The translations under genes and the position numbers were made by a program. From Candidatus Hodarchaeota archaeon (lineage in GTDB: Archaea; Asgardarchaeota; Heimdallarchaeia; Hodarchaeales; YT1-039): 21,797 nucleotides of DNA. Below, piece after piece: positions 1 to 7,719 of the stretch (positions are counted from its first letter, which is position 1; the number at the start of each line of letters is the position of its first letter). The notes beneath the pieces were generated by a model. It saw only the letters and a list, made by a program, of their open reading frames with translations, was not told the DNA's origin and ran no database searches. The DNA is taken from assembly GCA_016840025.1 (NCBI GenBank), contig JAEOTF010000497.1, positions 1-21,797 on the forward strand. The letters are read 5' to 3'.

Positions 1-126
1 AATAAAAAGAGTGCCAAATCTGCCCAATGTTCGCCGTATACGAAGGAGATTTCCAATAGAATATTTCTTCTTCTCCAATTCCGAAATATAATTTTCAACC
101 AAAGATTTGTAGGGTGAATCGAGCAT
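1..126 (-). CDS. Tyrosine recombinase/integrase, N-terminal fragment (runs off left edge)
   Basis: Only the first 42 codons are in the window. The minus-strand reading from ATG at 126 gives a helical, basic N-terminus in which 'LVENYISELEKKKYS' is followed by 'LLRIRRTLGRFG'. This matches the usual pattern of the SAM-like core-binding domain of XerC/D- and XerA-type tyrosine recombinases ('fl.yLe..kgyS..Tl..yrrdLrrF..fl'). The catalytic domain (R..K..HxxR..H..Y) would lie outside the window, so function cannot be confirmed. A purine-rich AAGGAAAAGAG lies just upstream of the ATG and could serve as ribosome binding site. In-frame TGA further upstream closes the frame, supporting this start. It could be a chromosomal dimer-resolution recombinase or an element integrase; the sequence does not decide. 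Confidence 0.5.
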   Translation of the reverse strand, partial: MLDSPYKSLVENYISELEKKKYSIGNLLRIRRTLGRFGTLFI

Positions 127-305
127 TTTTCTCTTTTCCTTTGTTTTCCAAGTAAATAGATCATCTCTTCAAATGTTTGACGTGTTCTTATCTGTTCTAA
201 TTCACCATTATCGTGTATTAAAACCACTGCTGGGAAAAGATGTAAGCAATAATTATTGTTAAAAACAGTGGTATATGCTCCTGCTCCACGTTTTAAGTAT
301 GTTCT
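127..305 (-). pseudogene. Possible thioredoxin-fold C-terminal remnant
   Basis: An open minus-strand frame begins after an in-frame TAG (306-308) and has no ATG in a sensible place. Its translation contains 'LFPAVVLIHDNGELEQIR' followed by 'TFEEMIYLLGK'. This resembles the second half of a thioredoxin-fold domain: the cis-Pro strand, a beta hairpin with an acidic/Gly turn, then the last helix. The similarity ends near where the recombinase ATG (126) begins in another frame. No CxxC active site is visible, since that half would be upstream and the frame is closed there. I read this as a decayed fragment; it could also be chance. Nothing else is recognised between 127 and the deoxyhypusine synthase start except AT-rich promoter-like sequence around 350-360. 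Confidence 0.22.
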
Positions 306-392
306 CTAATCATTGATTTAAGACATATTAACGATTTCTCAATACTCTTTGATTTAGATACAGCAGTAGCTTGGCTTATAGAGCATAGTGGT

Positions 393-1346
393 ATGATAAA
401 CATGAAATTAAGAAAGATTAACCAAGTTGAAATCAAACCAGGGATGACTGTAGATGAATTGTTGGTTCGTATGAAAGATGGCTGCGGATTTACAGGAAAA
501 CGACTAGGCCAAGCTGCTGAGCTGTTATATGACATGTATAAAGATAGGAATTGTACCGTCTTCCTTGGTTTAGCTGGGGCGCTTATCCCAGGTGGAATGC
601 GAAATGTAATTGGATCTTTGATAGATACAGGAATTGTTGATGCAATAGTCACAACTGGTGCGAATATAACTCATGACATCATTGAATCTATTGAACCATC
701 TCATTTTCATGGGACGGTTGAAAAAGATGATAAAAAGCTCCATGAAGAAGATATGAGTCGTATATATGATACATTAATGCCACAGAAAGCGTTTAGCAAT
801 TTTGAGGAAAGGATCCAAGAGATTCTTGAAATAGTTCCTTCAGAAACTGTTTTAGGAACATGGGAATTACTTGCACACATTGGAAAAGAAATTAATGATG
901 AAAAAAGCATCTTAAAAAAAGCTTACATGAAAAAAATTCCTATTTATAGCCCCTCAATAATTGATAGTATGTTAGGGATGCAAATTCATTTCGCAGCACA
1001 AATTACAGGCATAAAGATAGATATTCTGAAAGATCAGGGAGAAATTATGAATTTAGCTTATGAGGCGAGACGTACAGGAGCAATTATATTAGCAGGCGGT
1101 GTGCCCAAACATTATATCTTTCAGAATGTCCTGTTGAAAGAAGGATTAAATTATGCGATTCAGATTACAATGGATCGCCCAGAACATGGTGGAGTGAGCG
1201 GAGCAAGTATGAAAGAAGCAGTAAGCTGGGGAAAAGTAAGTGGAGAAGGCAAATGGATTGATGTGATAGGAGATGTAACGCTAATTTTACCATTCTTGAT
1301 AACATCTCTCCTAACACGAATTGAAAATGAGAAAAAGGATGAATAA
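393..1346 (+). CDS. dys: Deoxyhypusine synthase
   Basis: This enzyme makes deoxyhypusine on aIF5A by transferring the aminobutyl group of spermidine to one lysine, NAD-dependently, in the cytosol. The protein has 317 residues, the normal archaeal size. Recognisable family motifs are 'FTGKRLGQAAELL' near the N-terminus, 'FLGLAGALIPGGMRNVI' (57-73), 'VTTGANITHD' (86-95), 'SPSIIDSMLGMQIHF' (186-200), 'IILAGGVPKHYIFQN' (231-245), and the C-terminal 'GASMKEAVSWGKV' (270-282). The last holds the catalytic lysine, K281, equivalent to K329 of the human enzyme. The first ATG is used; a second ATG three codons on (402) is an alternative. No strong Shine-Dalgarno is seen; a TATA-like 'gatttagata' at about 350-359 would give a very short leader. 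The next gene overlaps its 3' end. All key residues I can check are present, so the enzyme looks functional. Confidence 0.93.
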   Translation: MINMKLRKINQVEIKPGMTVDELLVRMKDGCGFTGKRLGQAAELLYDMYKDRNCTVFLGLAGALIPGGMRNVIGSLIDTGIVDAIVTTGANITHDIIESIEPSHFHGTVEKDDKKLHEEDMSRIYDTLMPQKAFSNFEERIQEILEIVPSETVLGTWELLAHIGKEINDEKSILKKAYMKKIPIYSPSIIDSMLGMQIHFAAQITGIKIDILKDQGEIMNLAYEARRTGAIILAGGVPKHYIFQNVLLKEGLNYAIQITMDRPEHGGVSGASMKEAVSWGKVSGEGKWIDVIGDVTLILPFLITSLLTRIENEKKDE

Positions 1347-1503
1347 TTTCGATATCCTCATTCTTTGCGAGCTCTGTAAAACTAATAGCGCAGTAGGAAT
1401 ATGTGTACAGTGTGGTCAATTAGTTTATCATGACTGTTCACGAATAAAAGAAATAAAAAGAGAGTTTGTAGAATTTGTATTTTTTAAAACCAGAAAAACC
1501 TAA
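1327..1503 (+). CDS. Small Cys-rich zinc-binding protein
   Basis: A short protein (58 residues from the ATG at 1327; 54 from the ATG at 1339) overlaps the end of the deoxyhypusine synthase gene. It has the spaced pattern C-x2-C-x8-C-x2-C-x5-H-x-C ('CELC', 'CVQC', 'HDC'), as expected for a treble-clef or B-box-like zinc knuckle, followed by a basic tail (KEIKREF and TRKT). No further domain follows. The overlap with the upstream gene suggests translational coupling. The start is uncertain: TTG 1321, ATG 1327 and ATG 1339 are all possible and none has a clear Shine-Dalgarno. I do not recognise a specific family. It could be the remnant of a longer zinc-finger protein, because the reading frame ends soon after the knuckle. 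Confidence 0.55.
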   Translation: MRKRMNNFDILILCELCKTNSAVGICVQCGQLVYHDCSRIKEIKREFVEFVFFKTRKT

Positions 1504-1580
1504 AATAATTGAATTAGAGAGGTTCTTCAACTTATCTTTATACCGTTTAAGTTTTAAGGGAGAAAAAAGTGATTATTTGT

Positions 1581-1589
1581 AAAATATTA
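1581..1589 (+). promoter_or_regulatory. TATA-like element upstream of the TFB gene
   Basis: The AT-only stretch 'aaaatatta' lies 42-50 nt before the TFB ATG. A start site about 25 nt downstream would leave a 20-nt leader that contains an AAGGA ribosome-binding sequence (1617-1621), 9 nt before the ATG. The neighbouring sequence is also AT-rich, so the box is not unique. Confidence 0.35.
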
Positions 1590-1630
1590 AATCCACTGCT
1601 TTTCCACCACAACAATAAGGAAAGTTACCT

Positions 1631-2443
1631 ATGAGAGACAAACGTCGAGAACACGCACATTCTCATATTGGAGATAACAAAGAAACTTGTCCTGTCTGTG
1701 GTGGGGTGTGGGAAAAAGCTATAACACAAGATTTAGATGAAAGTAATTTTAGATTCCAGAAGAAAAATTCTACGAATCAGATGGAATCACGTTCCAATTT
1801 TCAAGAGCTAAAAGCTAACTCTATGGCGCTAATTAAAACATCTTATACCTCAAAAGAAAATACTTTGCGTCGAGTGCCATGGGAATTCGGTAATTTAACT
1901 TCTCAATTAGACTTACCACAGGAGATTATATTAAACGCCTATAATATATTTCAGGAAGCTCAAGAAAAAGATTTGGTAAGAGGACGACATGCTAAATTGA
2001 TAACTGCAGCAAGTCTCTATCTCGCCTGTCGCGCTCAATGCCCGCATACAATACGTGAGATTGCATCCATTATTCATAGTGACCCCAAAACACTCTCAAG
2101 AGCTATTCGCTTACTTCTTTCAGAACTTTATTTTCCACACTATTCCTCTCGATGCATTAGTGAGGGAATTCAACGAATCTGTTCTAAATTGAGTTTATCA
2201 CCTAATATTGAGCTTCTAGCTTTCAGAATTTTCGAGGAAATACATAAAACGGGACTTACTGGAGGAAAAAACCCAAAAGGGATAGCAGCTGCAAGCATAT
2301 ATGTAGCTTGTCAGATGAATGGTGAAAAAATCACACAGGATCAAGTAGCAGAAGCTGCGCAAATAACAGAAGTGACTGTAAGGAATCGCTATAAAGAAAT
2401 AATTGGAATGAAAGGAGTTCAACAATTTCTAGAATGGCTATGA
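1631..2443 (+). CDS. Divergent transcription initiation factor TFB (TFIIB-like), shortened zinc ribbon
   Basis: This protein belongs to the TFIIB/TFB family, which binds TBP-TATA and recruits RNA polymerase. Two cyclin folds are clear: about 85-170, with 'GRHAKLITAASLYLACR' (118-134), and about 178-268, with 'GLTGGKNPKGIAAASIYVAC' (208-227) and the BRE-recognition helix-turn-helix 'ITEVTVRNRYKEI' (245-257). The N-terminus is unusual. Only one CxxC (C20, C23, 'CPVCGG') is present; the second CxxC of the B-ribbon and the usual B-reader ('GPEWRAF'-like) are missing. H9 and H11 (HAHSH) might complete a zinc site, which is inference. At 270 residues it is shorter than usual TFBs (about 300-330). 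It may be a paralogue with a specialised or inhibitory role rather than the general factor. The start follows AAGGA at 9 nt. It converges on, and overlaps by 6 nt, the ATPase gene on the other strand. Confidence 0.85.
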   Translation: MRDKRREHAHSHIGDNKETCPVCGGVWEKAITQDLDESNFRFQKKNSTNQMESRSNFQELKANSMALIKTSYTSKENTLRRVPWEFGNLTSQLDLPQEIILNAYNIFQEAQEKDLVRGRHAKLITAASLYLACRAQCPHTIREIASIIHSDPKTLSRAIRLLLSELYFPHYSSRCISEGIQRICSKLSLSPNIELLAFRIFEEIHKTGLTGGKNPKGIAAASIYVACQMNGEKITQDQVAEAAQITEVTVRNRYKEIIGMKGVQQFLEWL

Positions 2444-3856
2444 TGCTGTGATGCTTTTAACAGACTCTGAATCGCTGGGTGGGAGATTATTCTTTGAGAT
2501 CTGTTCTATAAGATTCGATATTGTTTCAATACAGTGCTCTTTATCCTGAGGGTCTAACCACACAAACTGGTTATTCTCTGAACCTTCTCCAAAAGCAATA
2601 ATTTGATCATAGTCTTCCTTTGTTGCAACATCTTGAAGTTTTAGACAGAACTGTTTATATTGTTGAGAATGTGGGGTGGCCGGGGGAATTGCTAGAAGTA
2701 AACGGGCAGTTTCTCCACGAGAAAGAAGAATGAATGCACCAAAACCTCTACTAAAGACACCCATTGTTAAGCCTGTTATTTGGTCTTTCACTTGATTGAT
2801 GATATCTCTTACTTGTTCGACTTGAACCTTCAGCAGACGGCTTTTTTCTGCAATAGCTTCCAATAAGACAAGTTTTCGCTCTTCTAGCTTATTTTTAAGC
2901 CATTTTATCGCCTCTCGTGGATTACCATGGCTGAATGCATAAGCTGATTCGATATCTCCATCGGTCATTGGCCAAATGCCATTCGGTTCCAAACCTATAT
3001 GAAGCCAAAATTCAGTCAGAATAGCCTCAACATACGCGTAAATTTCCTTACTTGTGAAACGTTTAAGCAAAGCTGGACGTTCAAAGCGACTTTGAACGCT
3101 TGTATTGCTAAGATCAATTATTTTGTCCCACAGCTGGGTTAAACAAGCAAGGACAATGATAAAGTTTGAGACTTCATTATAGACCCGTTTAATAGACTCT
3201 AATAAACGTAGTTCTGCTTCAGCCCCTAAGGAAACAAATAAATATTCCAATTCATCAACAAAAAATAGGATAGGTTGATTAATATTTTGTGAAATGATTT
3301 TAAGGGCTGCTAAGGCAAATTCCTCATTATCAAGAATGGTTTGGGTATTTAACTGAGACTCACTAGGATCAGAGATCCCGGTCAGCCATCTGGTTGCCAT
3401 TTTTCTTTGTGTAGAATCTTTTAACGCATAGAAAGCCGCCACTACTGCAGCTCCAGGACCAGCATACTTAATTAATGCATCCTCTAATGAAGAGAAAGTG
3501 GAAGTGATTTTTTCAGCTACCGTATTCAGAAGGGATAAGCCATGGGCTTGTACTAGCGCAAAATAGAAATGAGAAAGGACATTGTCGGGCGAGGCAGGTG
3601 GCGGTACATAGGTCACGTAGACATCCTTCGCATAGATCTCTTTCAACGTCCAAAAAAAATGTGTCTTTCCATAACCTGCTTCTCCAAGAATAGGAATCAT
3701 ATAAGGTTGGTTCGTACGTTTTGTTAAAGTCAAAGCACGATGAACAGCTTCCTCAGGTTTTTTTCGAGGAGAAGGTAGGTCGATCTTAGGAGGATGAGAA
3801 ACACGAGCAGTATAGAGACTAAAAGGATTTTCAGCTAATATTGCTTCAGCTTTCAC
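2438..3856 (-). CDS. AAA+ / Orc1-Cdc6-like STAND ATPase, partner of a winged-helix protein
   Basis: A 472-residue P-loop ATPase. Walker A is 'GEAGYGKT' (58-65) and Walker B 'ILFFVDELEYL' (196-206, with D201/E202). A sensor-1-like strand follows at 232-240. 'SRFER' (256-260) could supply an arginine finger, and 'GNPREAIKWL' (311-320) is a sensor-2 helix of Orc/Cdc6 or STAND type. An amphipathic helical stretch (325-362) leads to a C-terminal alpha/beta domain (about 363-452) that I do not recognise. The start is GTG, supported by AAGGAG 8 nt upstream; no better ATG exists. It sits 15 nt after the winged-helix gene, so the two are probably co-transcribed and partners. Possible roles are DNA-targeted defence, replication or conflict signalling; none is proven. 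The stop overlaps the TFB stop from the other strand. Confidence 0.72.
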   Translation of the reverse strand: MKAEAILAENPFSLYTARVSHPPKIDLPSPRKKPEEAVHRALTLTKRTNQPYMIPILGEAGYGKTHFFWTLKEIYAKDVYVTYVPPPASPDNVLSHFYFALVQAHGLSLLNTVAEKITSTFSSLEDALIKYAGPGAAVVAAFYALKDSTQRKMATRWLTGISDPSESQLNTQTILDNEEFALAALKIISQNINQPILFFVDELEYLFVSLGAEAELRLLESIKRVYNEVSNFIIVLACLTQLWDKIIDLSNTSVQSRFERPALLKRFTSKEIYAYVEAILTEFWLHIGLEPNGIWPMTDGDIESAYAFSHGNPREAIKWLKNKLEERKLVLLEAIAEKSRLLKVQVEQVRDIINQVKDQITGLTMGVFSRGFGAFILLSRGETARLLLAIPPATPHSQQYKQFCLKLQDVATKEDYDQIIAFGEGSENNQFVWLDPQDKEHCIETISNLIEQISKNNLPPSDSESVKSITAS

Positions 3857-3871
3857 TTTTTTTTCTCCTTT

Positions 3872-4330
3872 TTATTCCACCATCAAATAATAAAAGATAC
3901 CATGGTTAGCAGGTATTCCGTTTTCTGCAGAGGGGGCAGCTAATGCTGTTTGAAGAGTTATTTCTCCAGAATCATGAAGTGAGAGAGTTTTAGAATTAAA
4001 AGTGGAGTTAGAAATCTTCAATTTTGTAGTAACGGCATTGCGAATGTCGGGTATGCGAACAAGTGGATTCATAGGAGAGGCGAGGGAAAAATAAGTTTTT
4101 TTTAGCGTATTATAGAATTGTTCAATAGAAACATCTTTGTTTGGAGCTAGTAAATCATTGATATGATTAATACCGTTTTCTGTTATAAGATAACATTTTT
4201 TTGTGTTTTTCTTTAACTTTACATAGCCCTTTTCTTGTAATCTTTTCATAATCTTTTTCTCATAATTTGTACGAGCAAAATAACCATCAGAATCGAGTAA
4301 GGCGAGGACACGAAGAAAGCAAGTATCCAT
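3872..4330 (-). CDS. Winged-helix DNA-binding protein paired with the ATPase
   Basis: A protein of about 152 residues, first in a two-gene operon with the downstream ATPase. The N-terminal 55 residues form a winged helix: helices, then 'MKRLQEKGYVKL' and the wing 'KKCYLITENGINHINDLL'. This is typical of MarR/PadR-type transcriptional regulators. Residues from about 85 to the end give a second wHTH-like unit ('RIPDIRNAVTTKLKIS', then 'LSLHDSGEITLQTA'), ending in the strand 'GIFYYLMVE'. That pattern (an 'R-I-P-D-l-R' helix, then a final strand) also occurs in accessory proteins paired with ATPases of defence systems, but I cannot name a family. GGAG lies 10 nt before the ATG; a TTG one codon upstream (4333) is also possible. 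It may tether the ATPase to DNA or autoregulate the operon. Confidence 0.6.
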   Translation of the reverse strand: MDTCFLRVLALLDSDGYFARTNYEKKIMKRLQEKGYVKLKKNTKKCYLITENGINHINDLLAPNKDVSIEQFYNTLKKTYFSLASPMNPLVRIPDIRNAVTTKLKISNSTFNSKTLSLHDSGEITLQTALAAPSAENGIPANHGIFYYLMVE

Positions 4331-4505
4331 CAAAGAACATCTCCTGTTTATATCACTCCCTTTGCTATTGCATACAAAATTTCCAATATTATCTCGGGAA
4401 TATCTTTGTTTTGAAAGAATGCTGTATTACATTTGTTAAATCACTAAGGAAAGAGAAGGGTGAACTTTTTCAACAGTTGAAGTGACGTATTCATAGGAGA
4501 TTGTG

Positions 4506-5633
4506 ATGATATCTAACATTGATTTGGACAATCCTGATTTCATTAAAAGCATTGATAGAGCAAATCATCTTGAAGATGAATATAATTGGCCTGAATTCAT
4601 TGATGATGCTCTCCAGCGAGCAGAAAAAGTAGAAATAACTAGTAAACGTTTAGATTTTAGTAAAGAGATCAGAAATATTGTTATTTGTGGTATGGGTGGA
4701 TCCGCGATCTCAGGTGATTTTCTAAATGAATGGGGCCGTAAACATATTTCCATTCCTATATTCGTCAATCGTCGTTATGATATACCCCAATTTGTAGGAA
4801 AAAACACTTTAGTAATATGTAATAGCTATTCGGGGAACACAGAGGAAACTCTGAGCTGTTTTGTGGATGCGATGAAAAAGGGAAGTTTAATAGTTTCTAT
4901 TACATCTGGTGGAAAATTAAAAGAGTTTTCGGAACGGTTTGATGTACCATATGTCCTTATTAAAGGAGGGCTTCAACCTCGAGCATCACTTCCCTATCTT
5001 TTTGTGCCTTTGTTTGTTATTCTAAAGAAGTTAAAGATAATCGACGAATTCAAAGAGGAATTAATGGATTTAAAATTAACTTTATCCGTTTTACGAGAAA
5101 AACTAAAACCATCAACACCTACTAGTGAAAATATCGGAAAACAGGTTGCTCAGATAATTGGTACAGATAGTATTCCTATCATATTGGGAGCTGCCTCATG
5201 CGTGGTGAAAAGAATTCGTTGTGAAATTAATGAAAATAGCAAACTAATTGCCATTGATGACGAATTTTCAGAACTTAACCACAATCATGCGGTGGGTTAT
5301 GAAGGATTACCAGAGCTCCTCAAACTTTTTACTGTGATTCTTATACAAAGTTCAACTGATAATAAGGCAATCAAAACACGTATGGATATCACTAGGAATG
5401 AAATGATGGTAGGGAAAGTAAAGGACATCATTACCATAAAAGCTCAGGGAAACTCAGATATGGCCAAGCTTATATCTTCTGCTTATATTGGAGATTTTGT
5501 ATCAATTTATTTAGCTGTACTCTATCAAATCGATCCTACCCCTGTAAAAAGCATTGAAACACTAAAAAAACAATTAAATGAGAAAATAGGACTTGTAGAT
5601 AAGCTTGATAATGAACTTAAGAACCTTAAATGA
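4506..5633 (+). CDS. Bifunctional phosphoglucose/phosphomannose isomerase
   Basis: A SIS-domain enzyme that interconverts glucose-6-phosphate or mannose-6-phosphate with fructose-6-phosphate, as in crenarchaeal and other archaeal glycolysis/gluconeogenesis. The first SIS domain carries 'ICGMGGSAISGDFL' (60-73) and 'NSYSGNTEET' (106-115; phosphate-binding Ser/Thr loop and the catalytic Glu). 'GLQPRASLPYL' (155-165) is a family signature. The C-terminal SIS domain has 'FSELNHNHAVGYEG' (254-267), with the catalytic His. The 375-residue length is slightly above the usual 300-350. The ATG at 4506 is chosen over the GTG at 4503 because AGGAG (4495-4499) is 6 nt before it. It is transcribed divergently from the winged-helix gene, and a decayed copy of its own 3' end follows. 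All key residues look intact. Confidence 0.9.
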   Translation: MISNIDLDNPDFIKSIDRANHLEDEYNWPEFIDDALQRAEKVEITSKRLDFSKEIRNIVICGMGGSAISGDFLNEWGRKHISIPIFVNRRYDIPQFVGKNTLVICNSYSGNTEETLSCFVDAMKKGSLIVSITSGGKLKEFSERFDVPYVLIKGGLQPRASLPYLFVPLFVILKKLKIIDEFKEELMDLKLTLSVLREKLKPSTPTSENIGKQVAQIIGTDSIPIILGAASCVVKRIRCEINENSKLIAIDDEFSELNHNHAVGYEGLPELLKLFTVILIQSSTDNKAIKTRMDITRNEMMVGKVKDIITIKAQGNSDMAKLISSAYIGDFVSIYLAVLYQIDPTPVKSIETLKKQLNEKIGLVDKLDNELKNLK

Positions 5634-5654
5634 TTTTAAGGAAGGTGTCGAAAA

Positions 5655-5813
5655 ATAAGAGAGAAAGTAGCTACAATGGAGTAGTGATCGATTCAATACG
5701 CCTTAGAACTAGATTTAGACTAAGATCCAATTGAAAAGCATGAAATTATGTTGTTAAAAAATAAAATGGGCTTAATAAATGAATTTGAACAAAAGATTAC
5801 CAACTCATATTAA
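5655..5813 (+). pseudogene. Decayed C-terminal fragment of a second phosphoglucose/phosphomannose isomerase
   Basis: Translating past the isomerase stop gives, in one frame, 'ESSYNGVVIDSI'. After a one-base shift it gives 'YALELDLD', a stop, 'DPIEKHEIMLLKNKMGLI' and 'NEFEQKI', ending at TAA 5811-5813. These line up in order with the intact gene's C-terminal 'SSAYIGDFVSIYLAVLYQ', 'IDPTPVKSIETLKKQL' and 'KIGLVDKLDNEL'. One frameshift near 5685-5695, an internal TAA at 5721-5723 and a shorter gap are needed. The match is at protein level and weaker at nucleotide level. This suggests an old tandem paralogue whose body was deleted, rather than a fresh duplication. The alignment was made by eye. 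Confidence 0.5.
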
Positions 5814-5846
5814 ATAACTTAACAATTTACCAATAAAAGAGGTAGA

Positions 5847-5871
5847 AATTCTTCGAATTGGGAGGTTTTTT
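5847..5871 (+). terminator. Hairpin and T-run
   Basis: The small inverted repeat AATTC-ttc-GAATT (5847-5859) is followed by 'gggagg' and six Ts (5866-5871). A T-run after a gene is the usual archaeal termination signal. The stem is short and AT-rich, so it may not matter. The rest of 5814-5979 holds tandem 'actaaa' pieces and a GATGAT/ATCATC inverted repeat near 5931-5950, but no gene. Confidence 0.3.
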
Positions 5872-5979
5872 AACGACTGAATTCTCACCGTCTAAACTAA
5901 GACTAAACTAAAAAAATCACTACAATTATTAGATGATGGAAAAATATCATCATTTTTAGAAATTAGGAGGAATAACATC

Positions 5980-7701
5980 ATGGAGATACTAAAATTTCTC
6001 CAACCTAGTCGCCCCGACCAATTTGTAGGATATAGAAAGGCACAAACTGAGTTTAGAGGCCTTTTAGCGAGATTTAAGAGGAATAACCTGGAAAAGAACG
6101 GAATTGTGATCATCGGAGCTCCTGGTTTTGGTAAATCTTCATTATTAGAGGTTTTTCGAAACATAGCTGACACCGAAAGGATTAAGGCAATCCAACTTCA
6201 ACCTAAATTAGGAGCACAAGGCGGAAACATCTTTATAGAAGTCTATGAACATTTAGAACCTCATTTAATGGAAGCAAAAAAAGGAATGTTCCGTAAAGGT
6301 CCAAAAGAGGTTCCAATTCCTTCAATTCGGGCTAATGAAGACCCCGATAAAGCAATAGACGCTATTTTTGAAAATTTAACCGAACGTCCTGTATCTGAAC
6401 CTGTTGTTTTCTTTATAGATTCTTTAGACCGCTTGATGTTCTCAGGCTATGAAAACATTATCAAAGGATTGGCACTTTTAGCAGAAAAAATGGGTAAGGA
6501 AAAGATAGGCGCACTTTTTGTGCTAACAATGCTTCAAGGAACGTATGATGCGTTACAGAATGATTTACCACAGTTTGAGCGATTTGTGCTTGATAGATTG
6601 GACATGACAACCGCAGACCAGCTTTTGAAACGAATAGGGGGAGATGAAATGAGAAAACGAGATTTTCGAAGAGAGCTGCTTCGAATCACTGACAAGTCAC
6701 CATTTTCTTTGGTCTTCGCAGTAGACCTTGCTATGAATGCACGAGCTGAAATAGCTCGGGAACAAATGGAAATGCAAGGAGAGGCTCCCGCAGAGATTGA
6801 AGTAACAGAAATCGCCGAGAGAATATTTCCAATCCTAGAAACACAGAATTTTACTCAATACATTACTGAAAAACTGGAACTAACAGAAGATGAACTAAAT
6901 GTTCTTCAAGTAATCTCTAATCAAGCAATAAATCTAATTTCTTTGCCAGAACTCAAAAAGTCAGCGTCTATAACAAATCAGAAAGTTCTTGATACCCTTG
7001 TAGCTAAAGGACTCCTAACTATTGAGGAGGGGTTCGCTCAAATAATAAGTAATGCTTTGTTTGAAAAGCTTTCAATCCGAACAGAAGCGGATCCATGGCT
7101 GCAATCGGAACTATATATAACATTAATCAATGAAGAATTAAATTCGGGCTTTAAACCCCGTCGAATGTTACTAGATCGGCTCGAAAAGGCGGTAAATATC
7201 GGGCAAACAGGAGAAGGACAAGCGAAACCCTTAGGAATTAGAACCCAAGAAATTTTCAAAACAGCATTCAATCGGAGTCTCTATTTCGATGCTTTTCGCC
7301 TTGCAGTTATTGGTGCTCGTCTCTTTCAAAAAGCTGGTGATCGTGAAACTGCAGGAGAATTCCTTGAGGATACAGCACGGGCATTTCATGATTCTGGGAA
7401 ACCATTTTACGCTAAACAACTCCTAGAACGCGCCTTGACCACGCATGTACAAGAATTTAAGATTAAACGGTGTGCACGAGACGCAGCAGACATCTTTTTG
7501 GATCTAGGAGATGAGGCTATGAAAAATAATCAGGATGTACTTGCGAGATCGTTCTATTTTCGAGCTATTAATCTTTATCTTCGAGCTGATGAGGAATTAA
7601 AGGCGCAAAACATAGTCACTAAAGCTTCAAGAACTTCAAACAATGCTAAAATATCAGAATTCTTTACTAACATGACTAAAGAGGAAACAGCAGCAGAATA
7701 A
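5980..7701 (+). CDS. STAND-like P-loop ATPase with winged helix and TPR-like C-terminal region
   Basis: A 573-residue protein. Residues 1-35 hold an 'FVGYRKAQTEF' entry motif typical of STAND and archaeal Orc-like ATPases. Walker A is 'GAPGFGKS' (46-53) and Walker B 'PVVFFIDSLDRL' (141-152). 'DKSPFSLVFAVDLAM' (238-252) holds the position of sensor 2. Residues 300-365 look like a winged helix ('LTEDELNVLQVIS', then 'LVAKGLLTIEEG'). About 395-555 is helical with TPR/SNAP-like repeats, for example 'DRETAGEFLEDTARAFHDSGK' shortened to 'AGEFLEDTARAF', and 'SFYFRAINLYLRA'. STAND proteins act as nucleotide-controlled switches. AGGAGG lies 9 nt before the ATG, a strong start. The coiled-coil gene follows after 18 nt, and the two are surely one transcript. 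It is only distantly similar to the ATPase at 2438-3856. Confidence 0.75.
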   Translation: MEILKFLQPSRPDQFVGYRKAQTEFRGLLARFKRNNLEKNGIVIIGAPGFGKSSLLEVFRNIADTERIKAIQLQPKLGAQGGNIFIEVYEHLEPHLMEAKKGMFRKGPKEVPIPSIRANEDPDKAIDAIFENLTERPVSEPVVFFIDSLDRLMFSGYENIIKGLALLAEKMGKEKIGALFVLTMLQGTYDALQNDLPQFERFVLDRLDMTTADQLLKRIGGDEMRKRDFRRELLRITDKSPFSLVFAVDLAMNARAEIAREQMEMQGEAPAEIEVTEIAERIFPILETQNFTQYITEKLELTEDELNVLQVISNQAINLISLPELKKSASITNQKVLDTLVAKGLLTIEEGFAQIISNALFEKLSIRTEADPWLQSELYITLINEELNSGFKPRRMLLDRLEKAVNIGQTGEGQAKPLGIRTQEIFKTAFNRSLYFDAFRLAVIGARLFQKAGDRETAGEFLEDTARAFHDSGKPFYAKQLLERALTTHVQEFKIKRCARDAADIFLDLGDEAMKNNQDVLARSFYFRAINLYLRADEELKAQNIVTKASRTSNNAKISEFFTNMTKEETAAE

Positions 7702-7719
7702 TAAAAGGAGTTTGATACT

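Noticed and set aside
293..652. A 119-codon minus-strand frame over the start of deoxyhypusine synthase
   Set aside because: It is the reverse of a well-supported gene and shows no domain pattern.
4267..4485. A 72-codon plus-strand frame between the winged-helix gene and the isomerase
   Set aside because: Half of it is antisense to the winged-helix gene, the composition is odd (many Cys, Tyr and Asn), and no ribosome-binding site precedes it.
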